64,000 nt of DNA from Eriocheir sinensis (GCF_024679095.1 NW_026111748.1:152001-216000); one strand, 5' to 3'. Counted from the stretch's first letter, positions 43,381 to 53,595 are shown. Program-made: numbers and translations. Notes: generated from the sequence alone by a model not told the origin.

Positions 43381-43409
43381 TGAGAGAGAGAGAGTACAAC
43401 AGAAAACAC
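41928..43409 (-). CDS. CR1-A ORF2 reverse transcriptase and C-terminus (493 open codons)
   Basis: Genuine homology starts at about 43380 (GPDKVYP); the first codons are read from (GA)n. RT blocks in order: DWKKANVTPIFKKGDKK, NYRPISLTS, FDK-VLHHKLLYKL, SGVPQGSVLGPVLLIIYIND, the catalytic SKFADDTKIGS, and VKDLGIKIASNLKFS. The C-terminal region contains LEYAVQFWSPHHAKN, then ends in VVREWNKLPPSVVQC and LDRHFLQLNFN. It lacks the endonuclease through 5' truncation. Intact frame implies a young copy. It would make cDNA by target-primed reverse transcription. Confidence 0.92.
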   Translation of the reverse strand: MFSVVLSLSHGPDKVYPILLKETKSEILSSLTTVFNMSLRQGIVPSDWKKANVTPIFKKGDKKIPGNYRPISLTSIVGKLLESIIRDKIVSYLESHSLIGDSQHGFCNKRSCPSNLLTFYNDFFSVYDVTKSLDIVYLDFQKAFDKVLHHKLLYKLKQIGIDGQVNQWIANWLSNRQQRVVIDGFNSEWAPVTSGVPQGSVLGPVLLIIYINDVDVGLSNRISKFADDTKIGSSVLTDEDRQSLQEDLHKISAWSDRWEMPFNVDKCQVLQVGTRNKKFDYEIRGVKLTSVQCVKDLGIKIASNLKFSHQCIDAANKANRMLGFIKRNFLFKNKDVILPLYNSLVRPHLEYAVQFWSPHHAKNIAKLEGVQRRPTKMIPSLRNKSYKERLSTLNMFSLEKRRLRGKLTECFKILNGFTNVDRTKLFMIDDTLRTRNNGVKLRCRQVNSDCTKFFFTNVVVREWNKLPPSVVQCNTIDSFKNKLDRHFLQLNFN

Positions 43410-43495
43410 ATAATAATAATAATAAATTATTGAGGGCAGAAATAAATGAGAAAAAAGTCCACTGCGGGTGTGTGTGTGTATGTGTGTGGGTGTGT

Positions 43496-43548
<53 letters not shown>

Positions 43549-43602
43549 GTCTTTTTCCTCTCAATTATTTCTGCCCTCAATTAGGATGTTTCTTCTGTTG
43601 TA
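43394..43602. repeat. GT/AC foldback unit 1
   Basis: Inverted ends GTACAACAGAA and TTGAGGGCAGAAATAAATGA flank a (GT)n then (AC)n core, so the whole folds into one hairpin. Confidence 0.8.
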
Positions 43603-43615
43603 CTCTCTCTCTCTC

Positions 43616-43707
43616 TGAATGAAGTGAATATTTATTTTTCGATAAAAAAATAGCATGTATAGTTATTATGGATGTACTCGATCATAGTCTAATAAAAATA
43701 ACAATAC
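43616..43707 (+). repeat. Repeat R2 fragment, copy 3
   Basis: First about 90 bp of R2, preceded by a (TC)n array. This is an uninterrupted paralogue of the CR1-A target. Confidence 0.85.
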
Positions 43708-43710
43708 TAA

Positions 43711-43760
43711 TGAGAGAGAGAGAGAGAGAGAGAGACACACACACACACACACACACACAA
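43711..43760. repeat. (GA)n then (CA)n
   Basis: Compound microsatellite between two foldback units. Confidence 0.9.
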
Positions 43761-43807
43761 TAATAATAAATTGAGGGCAGAAATAAATGAGAGAAAAAAA
43801 AAGTCCC

Positions 43808-43844
<37 letters not shown>

Positions 43845-43922
43845 ACACACACACACACACACACACAGTGGTCTTTTCTGTCATTTATTTCTGCCTCAAT
43901 TAGGATGTTTCTTCTGTTGTAC
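43758..43922. repeat. GT/AC foldback unit 2
   Basis: Second copy of 43394-43602 with the same arms and a (GT)n/(AC)n core. Its left GTACAACAGAA end is replaced by (CA)n. Confidence 0.8.
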
Positions 43923-43949
43923 TCTCTCTCTCTCTCTCTCTTATTTATT

Positions 43950-44028
43950 TTTTCGATAAAAAAATAGCATGTATAGTTATTATGGATGTACTCGATCATA
44001 GTCTAATAAAAATAACAATACTAATTAG
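43950..44028 (+). repeat. Repeat R2 fragment, copy 4
   Basis: TATTTATTTTTTCGATAAAA onward, preceded by (TC)n. The GAATGAAGTG start is lost. Confidence 0.8.
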
Positions 44029-44544
44029 CAAAAAAATCTGATCTGGATTCGCTCTGGGTAAATAGAACGCCTCTGGAAGAGCGACAGATCAAAACAAAGC
44101 GTGCGCGCACACGCACACACACACATACAATGGTAGGGCAGGGTCCGTGCATACCGCAACTATTTCAAGCTTTCTTTGACCGGAGGAAAGATAGAAGAAG
44201 CCAAGATAGTGACGAGGACGTTCTACCGGTGTGGCGGACTGAACGTTCCCCCCTGTTCCCCCCTCTACTGCGCATGCGCCGACCCGTGTTGGCCCGCCCC
44301 ATTTAAAGGGGGGACCAGCTGGCCCGCATCTACTGCAGACTGATCGGTCCCCCGACGAGACATCGGTCCCCCCTCCTTATTCTGTCATTTGCATGCCTGT
44401 TATTTTCCACTGTGTATAACGATTTTTTTTTACTCATATCTGAACACACTATCTGTAATATACAACAGGATATAACGGTATAGACTCAAAGAGCCCATGC
44501 AGGGTCAACCTGGAACTGGGTTTCCAGAGCATTTGAGAAGAGTG
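44029..44544. other. Unassigned GC-richer interval
   Basis: Contains repeated GGTCCCCCC/GGGGGGACC stretches around 44225-44380 and a TTTAAA. No gene model supported. Confidence 0.3.
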
Positions 44545-44770
44545 CCCCGCGGCTCTATATAATGAGTTATCCGGGGATGTTAAGAACAGTGACAGTCTGG
44601 CAATCTTCAAGAAAGCGCTGAAGACTTACTTATTCACTAAGTCCTACGACTTAACAAATATGAGGATTGAAGACAACTTTAGGTGCTAATATTACTGTTA
44701 TAATGTTAGCGGCCCTGTGGAGCGCTGCTGCGGCGGCAGACCGGGGCCTGAAACCTCATCAACGGTATCA
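44545..44770 (+). pseudogene. LINE ORF2 C-terminal scrap
   Basis: NELSGDVKNSDSLAIFKKAL followed by KTYLFTKSYD matches the conserved end of many LINE ORF2 proteins (WNxLPxxIRxxxSLxxFKKxLKTxLF). A stop follows and then UTR-like sequence. Confidence 0.65.
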
Positions 44771-45764
44771 AAACGTACAACTAAAAGCCTTCAGTAAATT
44801 GGTTTCCCTTCTTTCTGTATCACTTGTTGGGGTTATTTCCTAGGCGAGACTGCTGCCACATTAATAATTATGGTCACCAATTCTTTACAAAATACCTTTA
44901 TATGCTCTAGATTAATATTATGAAGACTGTAACAACTCCCTTAGGTTAGTATGTTTTGGGAGGCGCCCACCAGGTTACGTTAGGATAGGCTTCCCAACCC
45001 CAAAATCCACATGATGAGGCGGGGACTCTAGGAAGCCAGCACTCTGCAGATGCGCAATCAACGTAATAAAATTCATAATATTAAAGATGAAGAGCTATAG
45101 TCCATGTAGTGATATTCTAAAAGCTTTACCCCTATATGATGAGCTAGTGCTGATTTAAATAGATAGAGACTGAACGATGACCAGGGATTCTGAGAGGCTA
45201 TTTTGTGCTGGTGGACTCTAGTGGGTAGATCAGGAGTTAGAACAAATAGGTCTGAAGGAGCGATTGGAGATTTATTACGAAAGATCTGCCAGTACTTGAT
45301 TATGATTGATTGATTGATAGTTTATTGTTGCAGGTAAACAACAAGGGAGAAGGGAGGAACTCACTATGCTTCCATTCACTTTACTCTCTTATGCTTTCAT
45401 TCACTTAAATTTAAGCACATGTAGATAAATTTTATTATCAGGGATACATACAACAAGCATATTTTTCCAAATATAATATAGATACATGCAAGGATATAAT
45501 GTTTTTTTTTTATTCCTGGTGCTACTTATAATTACCCATGTATCCTTAGTTGTATAATCACACTCTGTACTGTCTGGGGGTTGGGACGGCATGCTCCTCC
45601 CTTTCATGGCATGGCTCAAACCGTTTCTGATCTTGTAGCAAGACAAAACACACACACACTCAGGAGGCAGGACTAGTAGTAGTAGTAGACTAGTAGTAGT
45701 AGTAGTCGGTCGGGAGTTTTGCCTTTGTAACGGCACTCCCTGATGTGTCTACTGTCTGGGTCTA
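44771..45764. other. Unassigned interval
   Basis: Short (GATT)n at 45298-45312 resembles a LINE 3' tail, and a short (AGT)n lies at 45670-45705. No coding or RNA gene recognised. Confidence 0.3.
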
Positions 45765-45767
45765 TTA

Positions 45768-46235
45768 TTTTCCTTTTTCTTTCATTCTTTTTTCTCTTAT
45801 TGTCCAAAACTTGTGTACTGTTGTTTTCGTTTGTTCGGTGTGTTCATTTTCAAATAAAAATTTTCCAATGGTGTCGTCCTCTTCTTCCTCGTAAGGCTGT
45901 TGCAGCCTCACGCACTTTGCTCTTTCCTCTGCATAGGCCGGGCACCAGAGCAGGAAGTGTCGCAGGTCTTCGTTTTCAGCTTCACACATGTCACACTTGG
46001 TTTCCTCTTGTCGGTGTCTGTTTCTGTCTTTTAGTTGCATGTTGTTTGTCCTGCATCTGAATAGCACTTCTGAGGCTTGGTTGTTGTTGTATACCTCCTC
46101 TTGTCCTCCCAACTCCTGTCTCCATTTTCTATATATCTTAAGGCTTGCTTTCTCATTCATTTGCCTCTTCCACTCTCTTGTATCCACCTCTCTCATTCTC
46201 TGCTTTATACTCTCCTTTGTCTCATTCCTCACAAG
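45768..46235 (-). pseudogene. LINE ORF2 C-terminal fragment with zinc knuckle
   Basis: Open frame from LVRNETKESIKQRMREVDTR through NNQASEVLFRCRTNN to the knuckle CDMCEAENEDLRHFLLWC (CX2CX8HX4C) and a basic end. It is cut on its 5' side by the Harbinger element. The matching RT part lies beyond it at 47840-48172, but the thumb region between is missing. Confidence 0.75.
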
Positions 46236-46242
46236 TGGAAGT

Positions 46243-47837
46243 GTGCTCAAGGAGTCCCAAGCGTGCGAGAAACCTTGGGCATGTTTCACGAAAGCTCCCA
46301 AGCCTTGGAACTCTGCCTATCTCGCTCGCCGCCTTGGGAGGCCGTGCGGGGTCTCCCAAGCGCTCCCAAGGAAGGTTCCAAGCGTCAGACTGTAAACATG
46401 GCAGCCCGTGAACAACCCCGCCAGCACCGACCAAGGAATTTCCGCCCGAGAAGGGACATCTTTAATCCTCTCGCGCACAGTAAGATACTAGAACATGCGC
46501 AAATAAAAATAGAGGAAAAATATATATAAACAATAGACACTCGTTTCAAGTCTCCGTATAGAGTATTGTAGACAATAAATCCTTAGTACCAACTCTTCCT
46601 CACTTGCTATCTCGAAATTTTGTGGGCCAACTTTTTTAGCCGAATATATGTTTCGAAGCGGATTTTAGTGAGGATTCTTATGGTATCCTCAAAATCTTCG
46701 TACGCCTATTAGTTCCTGAGTTACACCAAGAAAACTGTATTTTTTCTTCTCCCGTCAGAGTAGGCTAACAACTAAAAATCGCTCCACGTTCCTCATTTAC
46801 GTTCCTTAGAAAGGTTGCCATATGTTACCTCTAAGAAACATATCCCAACAAATGACACTCCAAATTTTACGCACTTTCACCGAAAATTAAATTTTTAATC
46901 ATTTTTTTTACTTTTATGACGCGTTTCGCGTCATCGTGCGCCAGGACCTTTTACTTTGATTACGCGAAACGCGTCATCGTGCGCGAGAGGGTTAACGAGT
47001 ACGATGACACCGAGTTCAAGAAGAGGTACAGGGTGGATCGTGCTGGCCTGTTGTTCGTCACTGACTTGGTGCGACACGTGATTGGCAACAGGACTGAGAG
47101 GAGCGTGCGGTCACAGCGGAGCTGAAAGTGGCGTTGACTCTGCGATACCTCGCCACCGAGAAAATGCAGCAGTGCAGCGCAGATGACTTTGGAGTTTCCG
47201 GGCCACAGTCAGCAGAATCATCACCCAGACCGTGGATGCTCTCGTGACACAAGAGAATATGAGGTGGTTCATGGGCTTCTGTTTAACCGGGGAGCAGCAG
47301 AGAATGAAGGCGGAGTTTTTCGAAATTGCTGGTTTTCCCGGTGTGGTGGGTGCTGTTGATGGCACCCACGTAAGAATAGTGGCCCCACATGAGCACGAAG
47401 AAGTGTACGTCAACCGCAAGAACTACCACAGCATCAATGTGCAAGTGTTATTTGATGCACAGTACAAGCTGCGGGCCATGGTGGCGAGGTGGCCAGGGTC
47501 TACTCACGACTCACTAAATGTTTGTTTACACCGTGGTGCCGTTGAAGATGCAGACGGAAAAAAAATACGTGCACATATTCCTTACAATGAAGATACTATC
47601 GCTGTATTTCAACTAAATATCAATTGTTTATATTTATAATTCCATAATTATATATAAGAAGTGTAATTTAAGTGAATTGAAGACATATTAGACGTCAAAG
47701 CGACGCGGAAGATTGGCAACGCTGGTTACTCCCAAGACCGCCCGCAATCCTACTTGGAAGTGCTTGTGGCGCGGTGATGAAACACGCCCAAGAAATTCTC
47801 CCAACTGTGCGTGACGTCACCACGCTTGGGAGAGCAC
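46243..47837 (+). mobile_element. PIF/Harbinger-type DNA transposon, partly deleted
   Basis: Ends GTGCTC (46243) and GAGCAC (47837), each followed inward by CCCAAGCGTG. Further CTCCCAAG/CTTGGGAG motifs cluster in both outer 200 bp. A HARBI1-like transposase lies inside. A 3-bp target duplication was not resolved. It separates two pieces of one LINE. Confidence 0.75.
46916..47639 (+). pseudogene. Harbinger transposase, truncated (HARBI1-like)
   Basis: N-terminal frame 46916-47125 contains DDTEFKKRYRVDRAGLLFVT. The catalytic half 47232-47639 contains IAGFPGVVGAVDGTHVRI (first Asp), YVNRKNYHSINVQVLFDA and RWPGSTHDS (second Asp). The region with the last acidic residue (NxxHxxTRxxVExxF type) is missing; the frame ends in unrelated AT-rich sequence. 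A frame change lies near 47120-47230. Confidence 0.85.
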
Positions 47838-47839
47838 TA

Positions 47840-48172
47840 TGATGAAACCCACCCTCTTTTCAATTACATTGTATGTCATATTTGCTAGCCTTCTCGCTTT
47901 CCTGAACATTTCTTCCTTTTGCATTTGAAAACAGTTCCTCTTGTCATTGACTATTATTCCTAAATATTTAATTCTATCCCCAACACTAATGCCCCCTATA
48001 TTTTCTGGTTTGTTTTCCATATTAAAAATGATGATATTGCTTTTCTGCTTATTTACTTTTAGTCCATATTCTTTAGCTATAGTCTCCATCTTCTCTATCA
48101 CCTGTACTGCTTCCCCTACACTATTTGCCAAAAGCATGCCATCATCTGCAAAGAAGAGTGAGGTAAGACTGT
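47840..48172 (-). pseudogene. LINE RT palm fragment
   Basis: SLFFADDGMLLANS (catalytic xADD) leads into YGLKVNKQKSNIIIFNMEN and RIKYLGIIVNDKRN, then stops at the Harbinger border. Probably the same original copy as 45768-46235. Confidence 0.75.
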
Positions 48173-48199
48173 CGGCCTTTCACTGCCGCAGGTCTTGGT

Positions 48200-48606
48200 C
48201 TTAGCTACAACCCACCTCGGGGTCTGGATGCAGAGAACGAGTTTTCTGGCCAGATCAGTGATCTAAAACGGATTCTTGTAAATAGAAGAGGAGATTTTGT
48301 GAGGATTTTTCCGCCTGTCTGCAGTATTTTGGTGAGCATTTTACCTAAGAGTTACGAAGAGATGAGCAAGGACGACTGTGGTGTGTCACTGTGTGTGTGG
48401 GAAGGTTGTGAGTGACAATGGATTGTGCTGTCAAAGGTGTGAGGGGTGGTCCCACCTGACCTGCACTACATGAAGACCGCCTCACTGATCCTAGATCGTG
48501 TTCCTGTGCACGGTGTGCCTCGTCACGAGCAGGAAGGAATGGAGAAGGACGAAAGAGGACAAGGAGGTGCAGACGGAGGCCGACGTGGTGGAGAAGGCTG
48601 CCCAGA
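48200..48606 (+). pseudogene. LINE ORF1 part with PHD-like finger
   Basis: ISDLKRILVNRRGDFVRIF precedes VCGKVVSDNGLCCQRCEGWS HLTC-type spacing (CX2+ ... CX2C ... HX2C) near 48390-48466, a PHD-like retroelement finger. Its final Cys pair is in another frame (CTVC). A coiled, charged segment runs into EVQTEADVVEKAAQTT at 48609, where an antisense LINE begins. Confidence 0.6.
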
Positions 48607-48609
48607 CAA

Positions 48610-50515
48610 CCTTCTTTTGACCTGTAACGCTTTGTATCGCTTCTTAGGTCCTCCTCCTCTCGTTCCTCCCTCCTCCTTATTCACACACCTTCCTTTTCAG
48701 TATTATGTTATTTTCTAACCTGAAATAAAGCCACTTATATTCACTTATTCAGACATTTGTGCCCTTTTTTCCCAGCACTGTGCGAGGAACACTTTTGCCA
48801 ACCTTACCATTCTTCTTTCTGTTTCCTTTTTGTCTCCATACAGCCCCAACACCATGCATATTGCCCCGTTTTCCTCCTCCAGCCTCCTAGCCCACTCCTC
48901 TCTGCCTATTACCATCACTACTCCTGCCACTAACTCCCCTCTCTGCCTCTCATAGTTGCTGCATTCCACTATTAGGTGTTCTACTGTTTCTATCTGCCTT
49001 GTCCTACAGCTATGGTTCAGGTTTCCCCCGTCCCTGTTCCTGCCGTTTACCTCCAGGGTTCCTGTTCTTGCTTTAAACAACAGTTTGCTCCCCCAGTCTC
49101 CTACATGCCAGTGTACTCCCTCTGGTTTCTGTTTCCTACTGTACCATTTTAGCGTTGACTTGCCACTCATTCCTTCCTGCCATTTGACTTGTCCATTCCT
49201 TTCAATTGCCTTCTTCACGTCCCTGTTCTCCATTTCATTCCACTCTTCCATCAGGTTTTCTCTCCTTTTCCACCTCTCTAATTCTTTCCCCCAGGTGGAC
49301 TTGTTTCCACTTTCTTGCAGTATTTTCTTTGCCCATCTCTCCTCACTACTCTTTTCAATTTTCTTTAGGAAGCCCAACTTGCCCTTTACAATTCTTTCCT
49401 TGAACGTACTCCATCCCATATCTCCTCTGACGGCTTCTACCGCTGTGCTCCTAGGGACTCCTAATCCCCACCTGCCTACCGTGTTCTGAACCTTTTCTAG
49501 CTGCGCAATGTCCCCTTCTCTGTAGTGCGTTATCTCTGATCCATAGAGGCAATATGGTACACCTACTCCTTTCCACAGACTTCGCCCTACGTCATATTTG
49601 TTTACTATTCTATTGCCTCCATTTATTATCATCCCTGACATCCTCCTTGCCTTCCCTTCATTCACTTTCCTTGCTAACCTCCATTCCTAGGTACATATAT
49701 TTATCGACTACCTCCAGCACGTTGTTTCCTAGTACCCATTGTTTACTGCCGCCACTACAAAACTCCATAACCTTACATTTTCTTTCACTAAATTTCAGGT
49801 CCCACTCCCTCCCATATGCCTGAGCTATGTGCAGGATCTCCTCCATCTCCTCCTTCCTCTCCGCCATCAACAATACATCATCAGCGTAGGCCAGGTACCC
49901 TAACCTCTCTCCTCCTATCTCTACTCCTTTCCCGGCTTTCCTAATTCTCACTATCAGCTCCTCGAGGTACATGTTGAAAAGCGTCGGGGACATCACACAG
50001 CCTTGCCTGACTCCTACATTATTTCCTAACCACCCAGTAGTGACATCTCCTAATGTGAACTGCACCTCATTTCCCTCCTATAGACTTTATTATATTTACT
50101 ATCTTTTCATGTACACCTACATGTCCTAGCAGTCTAATGAGCTTTTCTCTGTTCACTGTGTCGTACGCCTTTTCAAGATCTATGAATACTAGGTATAACT
50201 CCTTCTTCTTCAACCTGTTCCTTTCAATAATCTCTTTTAAGGTAAATATATTTTCCAACCCTCCTCTGCCTTTCCTAAATCCACTCTGTTCCTCTCCTAG
50301 CACCTTTTGTGTCTCTATTCAGGTCTTTAGCTTTTCATTTATTACTATTCCAAATACCTTTGCCATGGTGTTCATGATAGCTATTGGGCTATAATTTCCT
50401 ATCTCTGCTTTATCCTTTCCCCCTCCTTTATGTATCAGAGTTACCCTGCTCTTTTTCCAGTCCTGTGGTACCTCCCCTTCCTCCAAAACCTCCTTGCAAA
50501 TATTTAAAAAAAACC
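48610..50515 (-). mobile_element. LINE family E copy, 5'-truncated
   Basis: The sense 3' end shares CAGGTCAAAAGAAG and the GGAGGACCTAAGAAGCGATA UTR with 21832-22450. It begins in RT finger sequence (ICKEVLEEGEVPQDWKKS) at about 50515. It lies antisense inside the PHD/SGNH ORF1. Confidence 0.85.
48745..50513 (-). pseudogene. LINE family E ORF2: RT to zinc knuckle
   Basis: Frames in order: 50513-50319 (PQDWKKSRVTLIHKGG, NYSPIAIMNTMAKVFG), 50303-50067 (GEEQSGFRKGRG, YLVFIDLEKAYDTV), 50065-49658 (VRQGCVMSPTLFNMYLEEL, catalytic LAYADDVLLMA, KYMYLGMEV) and 49665-48745 (thumb, then ETVEHLIVECSNYERQR, QCWEKR). Three small frame changes or stops. The C-terminal CHC cluster may bind nucleic acid. Clade not assigned. 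Confidence 0.88.
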
Positions 50516-50529
50516 TGCGTGCAAGCCGC

Positions 50530-50993
50530 CCTAGCGAGTGAGCCTGCTGCCCCAAAGATCACAATAGAGTCCAGGGAAGTGGAAGTGCAGGTCGAGGATG
50601 CTGGGGGAGGTAGGGATGGGTATGAAAAGTGTGTGAAGCAGGACAGGCCACAGGTGAGGAAGGCGATTAAGAGTATGCCCCCCATTCGTGTCGTTGGGGA
50701 CAGTATGATGAAGAATGTCAAGAGTCAGTTGGGGTGTAAGACCGAGGGGAGTGGTGTGGAGAGCTTGAATGGCGCCAGGATTGGAGAAGTGAGGAGGAAG
50801 GTTGAGGAGAAGGCAGGAGAGCTTAAGGATGGCCTCTTGATCATTCAGGGTGGTGGGAATGATTTAGAGAATGTAGGCACAGAAGACACGGTAAGAGAGG
50901 TGGTAGAGGCAGTGAAGGCAGTGGAGGGTAAGAATGTGAGTGTGGCAGTGGTTGGGGTTATGAGGCACCCTAGAGAAGGGGTGAGGTATGAGC
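50530..50993 (+). pseudogene. LINE ORF1 part with SGNH-hydrolase-like domain
   Basis: Continuation of the PHD-bearing ORF1 beyond the antisense LINE. IRVVGDSMMKNVKSQL carries the GDS block, LLIIQGGGNDLENVGTED the GGND block. Such esterase-like domains occur in ORF1 of some CR1-group LINEs. It is cut at 50995 by a hAT-like end (AGTGGCGTACCGAGG), so the DxxH block is missing here. Confidence 0.75.
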
Positions 50994-50994
50994 A

Positions 50995-51050
50995 GTGGCG
51001 TACCGAGGGGGGGGGCCATGGGGCCATGGCCCCCCCCTTTTGCAAAGAAA
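50995..51050. mobile_element. hAT-like terminus fragment
   Basis: CAGTGGCGTACCGAGGGGGG followed by the inverted CCATGGGG/CCCCATGG pair. A related end lies at about 13588. Confidence 0.5.
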
Positions 51051-51116
51051 AATAATTGAATAAATAAATGTTACAGAAAAATAATAGGAATATGTATATT
51101 AGTATTACGATTACAA

Positions 51117-51216
<100 letters not shown>

Positions 51217-51539
51217 TTACCTAGTTGTGACATACAGGAAAAGAGCTACACTCGTGCTGTCCCGTCTAGAGTTTTTTGGAAAAGATGTGGTGTGCAAGAA
51301 ATAGGGAATTGGAAGATCTGTAATGGATACTGCTTGTTTTGTTTTTATTTTTACAGGGTGTGCCGATATGAAGGCCTGACTCTCCAATGGGTCACCTGTA
51401 CAGCAAGAGCAAGAGCCAGTTAATGGCAGTTATTGATTCCTTTTTTAGTTTGTGCCGCGCGTCCTCCCGCACCTTCAAGGAAGGCTCATCAAAAGGTGCC
51501 AGCAACCCTGCCCAAGTAATCCCGGTAAGCCAAACTTAA

Positions 51540-52204
51540 TCAGCAGACCAGTGTGTAGGGTGTGGAGTGTGTCCAAGCCAGATGTGTGAGGAGTGTGCCT
51601 CAATGAACAGACACATGCCACAAAATACACATCCTAGTAGGTGCACACTTCCCTGGTTTTCCAGGGATCTACGCAGACAACATCGAAAGAAACGCGCAGA
51701 CATACAACACAACAGATAATTGGACCGCCTACAAAAACCACCAAAAGACATTTGCCAAAAACAAAGTAGCGTATCGCAAACACAGCAACTTACCTCGTAG
51801 ACAACGTAAGAAATAACAAAAACTTTTTCAAATTCTTTAAGGCGCGGAAACATGACACTAACACGATTACATCACTAAAAGACAACACTAACACATTAGT
51901 AACCATCCCACAACACAAAGCACAAATACTCAACACACAGTTCCAATCAGTATACACACAAGAACACAACCTGACACCTAACATGCCACACAGCCCCTTT
52001 CCCCCCATAGCCCCCCTTGACATTACGACAAACGGAGAACAGAAATTACTGGAAGGACTCGACACAACTAAATCCACTGGCCCCGCCAACATTCCCCTCT
52101 TCATCCTTAAATCCTTTGCCCCCATCCTTGCCCCCATCCTTCAGGCCATATTCACCCAATCCCTGCCATCCACCTCATTACCCTCTGACTGGCTTTTGGC
52201 AAAT
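51540..52204 (+). pseudogene. LINE ORF2 fragment, endonuclease-RT linker and RT start
   Basis: LPWFSRDLRRQHRKKRAD (about 51650) and RNNKNFFKFFKARKHD (about 51805) lead to LEGLDTTKSTGPANIPLFIL, then FTQSLPSTSLPSDWLLANIN. These are the linker and RT blocks 0-1 of a CR1/L2-like ORF2. The sequence stops there, so both 5' and 3' parts are absent. A CVGCGVCPSQMCEEC cluster precedes it at about 51548. Confidence 0.7.
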
Positions 52205-52934
52205 ATTAATTAAACGGCAGTAACATCAGGACTTGTAATGGAAAAAAAACACGCTTACATTAAATTGGTCTTATTAGAGTTTGCCAGTTCATAATGTCTG
52301 CGTGCGTCTCCCAATTAGCATTAGTAGGGCGGAAGGATCGTGGGGATTGCGGAAAAAGAGATACATTATATATACTACGATGACAATCTTGGAGGGTGAT
52401 TACTAAATGAGTAGAGGAAAAAAAATAATAGATAGGAAGTCAAGTACGATACTGAAAAAAAAAACACCAGTAAAGTCTGCATAAGTATTTTATTTTTTTT
52501 CTTGACAAAATATATATAAAAAAGAAACTTCCAAGATAGCACCTGAAAACTTCTATTTTTCCTTCGGTCATTCTTTTCTCATCTATTACACCTTTATTTC
52601 TTTCTTTAAACTTCAATCACGTTCTTGCACATCACAATTGAACTAGTCTACTCATACTGATTCATCAACCTTTTTGTAACTGTCTTTTATCTTTCTATTT
52701 TCTCTTTCTAACTTGTTTCTTCTTGCATCCTATTTTACCGTATTTTATTTTTAGTATTCACCTGTTTTTCCGTCACTACTCTTCCGTCTTCCATTGAACT
52801 TATATTCTAAGTTCTTATCTCCGTTTGACCTTGGATTTATTTACTCTTCCAAATCATTTCTAGCTTTTCCTTCAAATGCTCAGCTACTTCCCAGCCACCA
52901 AACAAAGGAAAGAAGGAAGGAAGGAAAGTTGGAA
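52205..52934. other. Unassigned T-rich interval
   Basis: No gene or terminus recognised. Confidence 0.25.
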
Positions 52935-53190
52935 AGTTTCGTTCAGTCGGCGCAACATCTGTGGTCATATGCCGGAGAGACAGGAGGGGAAGGAATTATA
53001 GGAGAAGGGAACAGATCCCAGGAGACGGGACACAACCCCCAATTAATACCTGGTACCCATTCACTGCTGGGTGGACAGGGGCTTAGGGTATCAGAAAAGC
53101 CGCCCAAATTTTTCCACTCCGCCCGGGAATCAAACCTGGGCTCTCTCGGTTGTGAGCCAAGTGTGCTAACCACTGCACCACGAAGCCCTT
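52935..53190 (-). mobile_element. tRNA-derived SINE
   Basis: On the minus strand GGCTTCGTGGTGCAGTGG (box A, 53188-53165) and GGTTTGATTCCC (box B, 53136-53125). A body of about 180 bp follows with a CTCCTGGGATCTGTTCCC phrase. Same head type as 15506 and 10311. Confidence 0.85.
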
Positions 53191-53194
53191 GAGG

Positions 53195-53370
53195 AAGGAA
53201 AAAAAAAAGGGAGGGAGGGAGGAAGGGAGGGAGGAAGGAAGGAAAGAAGGAAGGAAGGAAGGAAGGAAGGAAGGAAGGAAGGAAGGAAGGAAGGAAGGAA
53301 GGAGGGAGGGAGGGAGGGAGGAAGGAGTGAAGGAAAAATGGAAGGGAGGGAGGAAAAAAAGAAGGAAGGA
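53195..53370. repeat. (GGAA)n array
   Basis: Directly next to the SINE head. The flanking frames are Ser/Leu/Pro-rich artefacts. Confidence 0.95.
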
Positions 53371-53487
53371 AAAGTCTAAAATGAGGAAATGAAGGAAAGA
53401 GCGGCAAAAGGAAAGTATAAGGAGGCTCTTCCATCCTTCCGGGGAAACCAACAATGGCTGTGTCAATATGCAAATACTCACAAAAGG

Positions 53488-53595
53488 CCAGGAGGAGGAG
53501 GAGGAGGAGGAGGAGAGAAGAGGAGGAGGAGGAGGAGAGAAGAAGACCAGGAGGAAGAGGAGAAGGAGGGGGAGGAGGAGGAGGAGGAGGAGGCT
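53488..53595. repeat. (GGA)n array
   Basis: Interrupted GGA/AGA repeats. Confidence 0.9.
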
